The position numbers were made by a program, and so were the translations under genes. Below are positions 58,572 through 64,000 of a stretch of 64,000 bases of DNA, in pieces. Origin of the DNA: Methylosinus sporium (GTDB lineage Bacteria; Pseudomonadota; Alphaproteobacteria; Rhizobiales; Beijerinckiaceae); assembly GCF_003113265.1 (NCBI RefSeq), contig NZ_PUIV01000007.1, positions 1 to 64,000 on the forward strand, in the 5' to 3' direction. The notes under the pieces are model-generated. The model was not told where the DNA came from, did not search any database, and saw only the letters and a program-made list of their open reading frames with translations. Numbering within the stretch: position 1 is the stretch's first letter; each line of letters opens with the position of its first letter.

Positions 58572-60401
58572 TCAGCCGCCGTTCTTCTTCTTGGTCTGAT
58601 CGCTGGCGATGGGCGACGGGTCGGAGAGGCCCTTGTCTATCTTCTCGAGGATCTTCGGCAGATCATCGGGATCGGGGCTCATGTCGCGCGCGTGATTCCA
58701 TTGGAAGCGCGCCTCGAGCTTGCGATTGACGCGCCAATAGGCGTCGCCGAGATGGTCGTTGATGACCGGATCGGAGGGCTTGAGATCGACCGCCTTCTCG
58801 AGCTCGCGCACCGCCTCGTCATAGCGGCCGAGCCGGTAATAGGCCCAGCCGAGACTGTCGACGACATAGCCGTCGCGGGCGCGCAGATCGACGGCGCGGC
58901 GCAGCATTTTGAACGCCTCGTCGAGATTGACGCCCTGGTCCACCCAGGAATAGCCGAGATAGTTCAGCACCAGGGGCTGGTCGGGATAGAGCTCCAGCGC
59001 CTTTTTGAGATCGGACTCGGCGGTCGGCCAGTTCTTGCGGCGCTCATTGGCGATGCCGCGATAATAATAGAGCAACCACTGGCTCTTGTCGGTCTGCGGC
59101 TGCAGGTCCAACACTTTGGTGTAGGTCGTGACCGAATCGGCGAACAGCTTGCGCGAGCGCTGAATATTGCCGAGCGCGGTCAGCGCTTCCTGATCCTTCG
59201 GATTTTCGGCGATGACGGATTGGAGATGGTCGGTCGCCTCTTTGGTCTTGCCGAGCGTCTCCAGCAGCAGCGCCGCCTGCACATCGGCGTTGACGCGCAG
59301 AGGGCTGTCCTTGGGCACGCTGTCGTAGAGATCGATAGCGATCTCTTCCTGCTTCATGCGCTCGTAAATATCGGCGAGGGTGATCGTCGCCAGCGCATTA
59401 TTCGGCGCGAGGAAGAGCGAGAGGCGCAGATAGATCAGCGAGGCGAGCTCGTCGCCCTGGCGTCCGCCGATCGCGCCGAGGCCATAGAGCACCTCCGCCG
59501 CGCCGGCGTCGGCGTCGCGCACGAAGGGGATGAGCGGCTTGCCCGTGTCTATGTCGGCGATCGCCGCGGTGACGATCGGATGGCGCGGGGCGAGATCGTC
59601 GAAGGAACGATAGACGCGGCGCGCCTCCTCGCGGCTGCCGCGGGAGACGAGGAAACGCCCATAGGCGTCGACGAGGCGCAAAGTATTGCGCTCGGACCCA
59701 TAGGCGGATTTGAAGCGCTTGGTCGCTTCGGCCTTGTCGCCATTCTTGGCGGCGTCGGCGATCAGCGCCGCATGATAGTCGCGGAAGACGGCGAAAGCGT
59801 CTTCCTTGAGCTTGTCGGCTGTGGCCAGCGCCTGCTTGGTCTCACCGGCGCCGGCATAGGCCCAGGCGGTGAGCAGGGTGGAGGTCACGTCATGCTTGCG
59901 ATCGAGCCCGCCCTTGGCGAGCACGGCGCGGGCCTTGGCGAATTTCTTGGTCTTTATCGCTTCGACGCCCAGCGTCAGATTGGCGAGGCCATTGTTCTTG
60001 TCGAAGGTCGCGACGCGGGCGGCGAGGGCGAAGGCCTCCTGCATATTGCCATTGGCGAGAGCGGCGACGAAGGCGCGTTCGGTCAGCTCGCGGTTGCGCG
60101 GATCGCTGCGCAGCGCCTCGCGAAAAAACGTCGAGGCGGCGAGCGTGTCGCGCTCCGCGCCGGCGACGATGGCGGCGAGATAATTGCCGGACGCGCTCTC
60201 GCCGACCTCGAAGGGCGTGGCGACGGAGAGGCTCGATTCGCGGGCGTGAGCCGAGCCCTCGCCGACGAAAAAGCTCGTGCCGGCGAAATCATCGACCCAG
60301 AGCGAAAGCGCGCAGAAGGCCGCGGCGGCATAGGCCGCGCGGGTCGAGAAAGAGCGAACGCGGCGCCGCCTCGGCGCATCGGACGAGAAAATTCTGTTCA
60401 C
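58572..60401 (-). CDS. Large TPR-repeat protein
   Basis: The 609-residue protein has a hydrophobic segment near the N-terminus (about 24-40, signal or anchor) and then at least ten tetratricopeptide repeats; clear ones include [73 protein letters not shown] and the [25 protein letters not shown] repeat. It ends in a Lys-rich tail (TKKKNGG). It is a periplasmic or membrane-bound scaffold; conserved alphaproteobacterial members exist, without a known role. The start is GTG at 60401. Confidence 0.88.
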   Translation of the reverse strand: MNRIFSSDAPRRRRVRSFSTRAAYAAAAFCALSLWVDDFAGTSFFVGEGSAHARESSLSVATPFEVGESASGNYLAAIVAGAERDTLAASTFFREALRSDPRNRELTERAFVAALANGNMQEAFALAARVATFDKNNGLANLTLGVEAIKTKKFAKARAVLAKGGLDRKHDVTSTLLTAWAYAGAGETKQALATADKLKEDAFAVFRDYHAALIADAAKNGDKAEATKRFKSAYGSERNTLRLVDAYGRFLVSRGSREEARRVYRSFDDLAPRHPIVTAAIADIDTGKPLIPFVRDADAGAAEVLYGLGAIGGRQGDELASLIYLRLSLFLAPNNALATITLADIYERMKQEEIAIDLYDSVPKDSPLRVNADVQAALLLETLGKTKEATDHLQSVIAENPKDQEALTALGNIQRSRKLFADSVTTYTKVLDLQPQTDKSQWLLYYYRGIANERRKNWPTAESDLKKALELYPDQPLVLNYLGYSWVDQGVNLDEAFKMLRRAVDLRARDGYVVDSLGWAYYRLGRYDEAVRELEKAVDLKPSDPVINDHLGDAYWRVNRKLEARFQWNHARDMSPDPDDLPKILEKIDKGLSDPSPIASDQTKKKNGG

Positions 60402-60562
60402 GTGCTGTTTCCCGCATTCGGCCGCAGCGGCGCGGCGCCGGCGCGCCCCGAAAGAGGCCGCCGAGCGCCACCATCATGTGGGAAGATGGCTGTTTTGAGC
60501 CGCCCCCGCAAGTGCGAAATATCCCAACGGGGGCGGGCCGCTTTTGCCGCGAAAGCGTCGCG

Positions 60563-61762
60563 TCAGCTCCGTCCGCGCACGGCGGCGACGATCTTCTGCG
60601 CCGCGTCGTCGAGGTCGTCGGCGGGAATCACATCGAGGCCCGAGCTCGAGATAATCTCTTTGCCGAGATCGACATTGGTGCCCTCGAGCCGCACCACCAG
60701 CGGCACGGCGAGGCCGACGTCCCTCACCGCGGCGATGACGCCCTCGGCGATGACGTCGCAGCGCATGATGCCGCCGAAGATGTTGACGAGAATGCCCTTC
60801 ACCTTGGGATCGGCGGTGATGATCTTGAAGGCGGCCGTCACCTTCTCCTTGGTGGCGCCGCCGCCGACGTCGAGGAAGTTGGCGGGGTTCTCGCCATAGA
60901 GCTTGATGATGTCCATCGTCGCCATCGCGAGGCCGGCGCCGTTCACCATGCAGCCGATGGTGCCGTCGAGCGCGATATAGGCGAGCTCATATTTGGAGGC
61001 CTCGATCTCCTTCTCGTCCTCCTCGGTCTTGTCGCGCAGCGCGACCACGTCGGGATGACGATAGAGCGCGTTGTCGTCGAAGGAGATCTTCGCGTCGAGG
61101 CAGCGCAGGCGGCCGTCCTTGGTGACGATCAGCGGATTGATCTCGAGCAGCTCCATATCCTTGGCGACAAAGGCCGAGAACAGGCGCTCGGTGAGCGAGA
61201 CCGCGTCCTTCACCAGCGGGCCGGTGAGGCCGAGCGCATCGGCGACGCGGCGGCCGTGATGCGGCAGAACGCCGGTCGCCGGATCGACGGAGAAGGTCAC
61301 GATCTTCTCGGGCGTCGCATGGGCGACGGCCTCGATATCCGTGCCGCCCTCGGTGGAGACGACGAAGGAGACGCGCGAGGTGGCGCGATCGATCAGCAGT
61401 GAGAGGTAGAATTCTTTGTCGATATCGGCGCCGTCCTCGATATAGAGGCGGTTGACCTGCTTGCCGGCCTCGCCGGTCTGCACCGTGACCAGCGTCGAGC
61501 CCAGCATCTCTTTGGCGAAGGTCTCGACCTCGTCGAGCGAGCGGGCGAGGCGCACGCCGCCCTTCTCGCCGGCCGAAGCCTCCTTGAACTTGCCCTTGCC
61601 GCGGCCGCCGGCGTGTATTTGCGCCTTCACCACATAGACAGGGCCGGGCAGGCCGCTCGCGGCCTGGCGCGCCTCGTCGGCGGCGAGCGCCGGAGCGCCT
61701 TCGGCGACCGGGGCGCCGAACTCACGCAGGATGGCCTTGGCCTGATATTCGTGGATGTTCAT
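60563..61762 (-). CDS. sucC: Succinyl-CoA ligase beta subunit (ADP-forming)
   Basis: The 399-residue subunit. It has the ATP-grasp domain ([16 protein letters not shown], about residues 46-61, [30 protein letters not shown]) and the C-terminal CoA-ligase domain ([54 protein letters not shown]). It makes ATP in the citric acid cycle. A malate-CoA ligase (MtkA) of serine-cycle organisms is related, but the residues here read as SucC, and it sits behind mdh as in Hyphomicrobiales mdh-sucC-sucD operons; sucD is not in the window because 60563 is followed by another gene's end. Confidence 0.92.
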   Translation of the reverse strand: MNIHEYQAKAILREFGAPVAEGAPALAADEARQAASGLPGPVYVVKAQIHAGGRGKGKFKEASAGEKGGVRLARSLDEVETFAKEMLGSTLVTVQTGEAGKQVNRLYIEDGADIDKEFYLSLLIDRATSRVSFVVSTEGGTDIEAVAHATPEKIVTFSVDPATGVLPHHGRRVADALGLTGPLVKDAVSLTERLFSAFVAKDMELLEINPLIVTKDGRLRCLDAKISFDDNALYRHPDVVALRDKTEEDEKEIEASKYELAYIALDGTIGCMVNGAGLAMATMDIIKLYGENPANFLDVGGGATKEKVTAAFKIITADPKVKGILVNIFGGIMRCDVIAEGVIAAVRDVGLAVPLVVRLEGTNVDLGKEIISSSGLDVIPADDLDDAAQKIVAAVRGRS

Positions 61763-61840
61763 TTCTCACCGATCCTGATTGCGACCTTACGTCGCGACAA
61801 CGCGCCCCTCGCCGGGGCGGAAACGGAGCTCTGCGAGCGC

Positions 61841-63385
<1,545 letters not shown>

Positions 63386-63386
<1 letters not shown>

Positions 63387-63673
63387 CAGAGCTCCGCTCC
63401 CACCACGCGCTTCCATGGCTTGACCTCGACGCTCGCGAACAGCCCCGCCTTCGCGTAAGGATCCTCGGCGAGCAGAGCCTGCGCCGCGGCGACATCCGCC
63501 GCCTCGACGATCAGCAGTGAGCCGACGGGCTTCTCGGCCGAATCGAGAAACGGCCCGCCGAGCTTCACCTGCGCCGCATTGGCGGCGAGAAAGGCGAGAT
63601 GCGCCTCGCGGGTGGCGAGCCGAAGCTCGACATGGTTCGGCTTGTCCAGGCAGAGGGCGGCGTAGAGCGGCAA
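63386..63673 (-). CDS. YciI-family protein
   Basis: The 95-residue protein (TTG start at 63673, GAGG upstream) is a YciI-like ferredoxin-fold protein: MPLYAALCLDKPNHVELRLATREAHLAF, then KLGGPFLDSAEKPVGSLLIVEAADVAAAQALLAEDPYAKAGLFASVEVKPW. The Arg/His/Asp pattern of the family's putative active site is present. Its function is unsettled. A longer form from 63808 exists in frame but the added residues are not conserved-looking. It is translationally coupled to the EVE gene. Confidence 0.8.
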
Positions 63674-63841
63674 AGCGGCCTCGTGAAAAGGGGAAAGCGA
63701 CGGCGGGGCGGTGATTAGCAGATCATGGGAGCGTGGTCGATAGATTCCAAGCGCGCGACTCGTTCTCCGGCGAGCCGGGAGCGAGAGTTGTCGGGCGTAG
63801 CGAGGCAATGTGCGGATTGGAAAATTCAGCAGAATCTGCTG
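63674..63841. other. Intergenic stretch before the last partial gene
   Basis: The 168 bases hold the leader of the YciI-EVE genes. I find no promoter consensus, tRNA or repeat. Together with the doubtful partial gene to its right, this is the last 327 bases of the window. Confidence 0.4.
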
Positions 63842-64000
63842 CTACTCGCTAATTCGAGCTGTTACAATGGAGATAAGTCGATCAACTACGTCGCTGGCAA
63901 TAATGGAAATGTCAGGAATAGAGGCTCGTCGGTTGTCAGGATACCTCGCATAATGACTAGAGTGAAGCTCCGCTAAGATATCGATGCCTTCTGCAACGTG
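63842..64000 (-). CDS. Possible 3' end of a gene entering from the right edge (partial)
   Basis: On the minus strand a 52-codon open frame runs from the window edge (first codon complete at 63998-64000) to a TAG at 63842-63844. It reads HVAEGIDILAELHSSHYARY, then ends SDVVDRLISIVTARISE, which looks like an amphipathic-helix C-terminus. The GC content is clearly lower than the neighbouring genes, as in acquired DNA. No domain is recognisable from this piece. The frame could be chance; the composition change is direct observation. Confidence 0.35.
   Translation of the reverse strand, partial: HVAEGIDILAELHSSHYARYPDNRRASIPDISIIASDVVDRLISIVTARISE

Noticed and set aside
60563-61762. Malate-CoA ligase (mtkA) instead of sucC
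   Set aside because: The N-terminus and neighbours (mdh directly before it) fit SucC; serine-cycle genes such as mtkB are not adjacent.
63720-63800. tRNA-like stretch near the right edge
   Set aside because: I could not form a cloverleaf or find a T-loop GTTCGA in the right place.

Overview
The window is a 64 kb chromosomal segment of a high-GC alphaproteobacterium. That placement rests on the gene content and on regulatory DNA: a LexA operator of the alphaproteobacterial GAAC-N7-GAAC type, a TTAA-N7-TTAA CtrA-type site, an mdh-sucC order, and a nitrogenase-associated ArsC/Spx protein. A Hyphomicrobiales (Rhizobiales) host, possibly a type II methanotroph of the Methylocystaceae, is my best guess. 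It is an inference from the style of the proteins; no methane oxidation gene is present here. There are no rRNA genes, recognisable tRNA genes, CRISPR arrays, prophages or transposases. Most of the window is core genome with a few accessory patches.

Left part (1-13 kb): an outer membrane beta-barrel protein behind a CtrA-type site; a small membrane protein; a tightly coupled gmd-rmd-glycosyltransferase operon that would make and use GDP-D-rhamnose for surface polysaccharide; proA-nadD interrupted by a nested palindromic repeat; rimO, a fabH copy, an isoprenylcysteine-methyltransferase-like membrane protein coupled to a Tat-exported spermidine-dehydrogenase-like flavoprotein. At 13-18 kb pheS and pheT are separated by two small genes, one of which looks like a chimera of a HEPN-like domain and a DEDD exonuclease tail. 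The chain from the first small gene through pheT to a small secreted protein is joined by ATGA overlaps.

Middle (18-39 kb): an outer membrane channel-like protein, a nitrogenase-associated protein with phosphotransacetylase and acetate kinase, a zinc metalloprotease, SCO1/SenC, a HerA-like ATPase, an HNH endonuclease, a polyprenyl-phosphate sugar transferase starting exopolysaccharide, the SbcCD nuclease (sbcD apparently starts at CTG), a cupin, an oxalate/formate-antiporter-like MFS carrier and a luciferase-like monooxygenase. A low-GC RusA-like resolvase gene sits alone next to lexA and looks horizontally acquired.

Right part (39-64 kb): lexA with its SOS box, an AsmA-like protein, a TacA/TacT-type toxin-antitoxin pair with a palindromic operator, a PotGHI-type polyamine ABC transporter without its binding protein, a methyltransferase, holC, xthA, a HAD hydrolase, pyrF, a phospholipid-methyltransferase-like gene, dnaJ and dnaK (three 18-bp tandem repeats lie upstream of dnaK), a PAP2 protein, an RND efflux pair, a large TPR protein, sucC, mdh, an EVE-domain protein and a YciI-like protein. 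The last 159 bases hold what looks like the 3' end of another, less GC-rich gene running in from the right edge.

Start sites were chosen by homology, Shine-Dalgarno sequence and ATGA/GTGA coupling; several real starts are GTG or TTG. All functional statements are from sequence reading without database searches.
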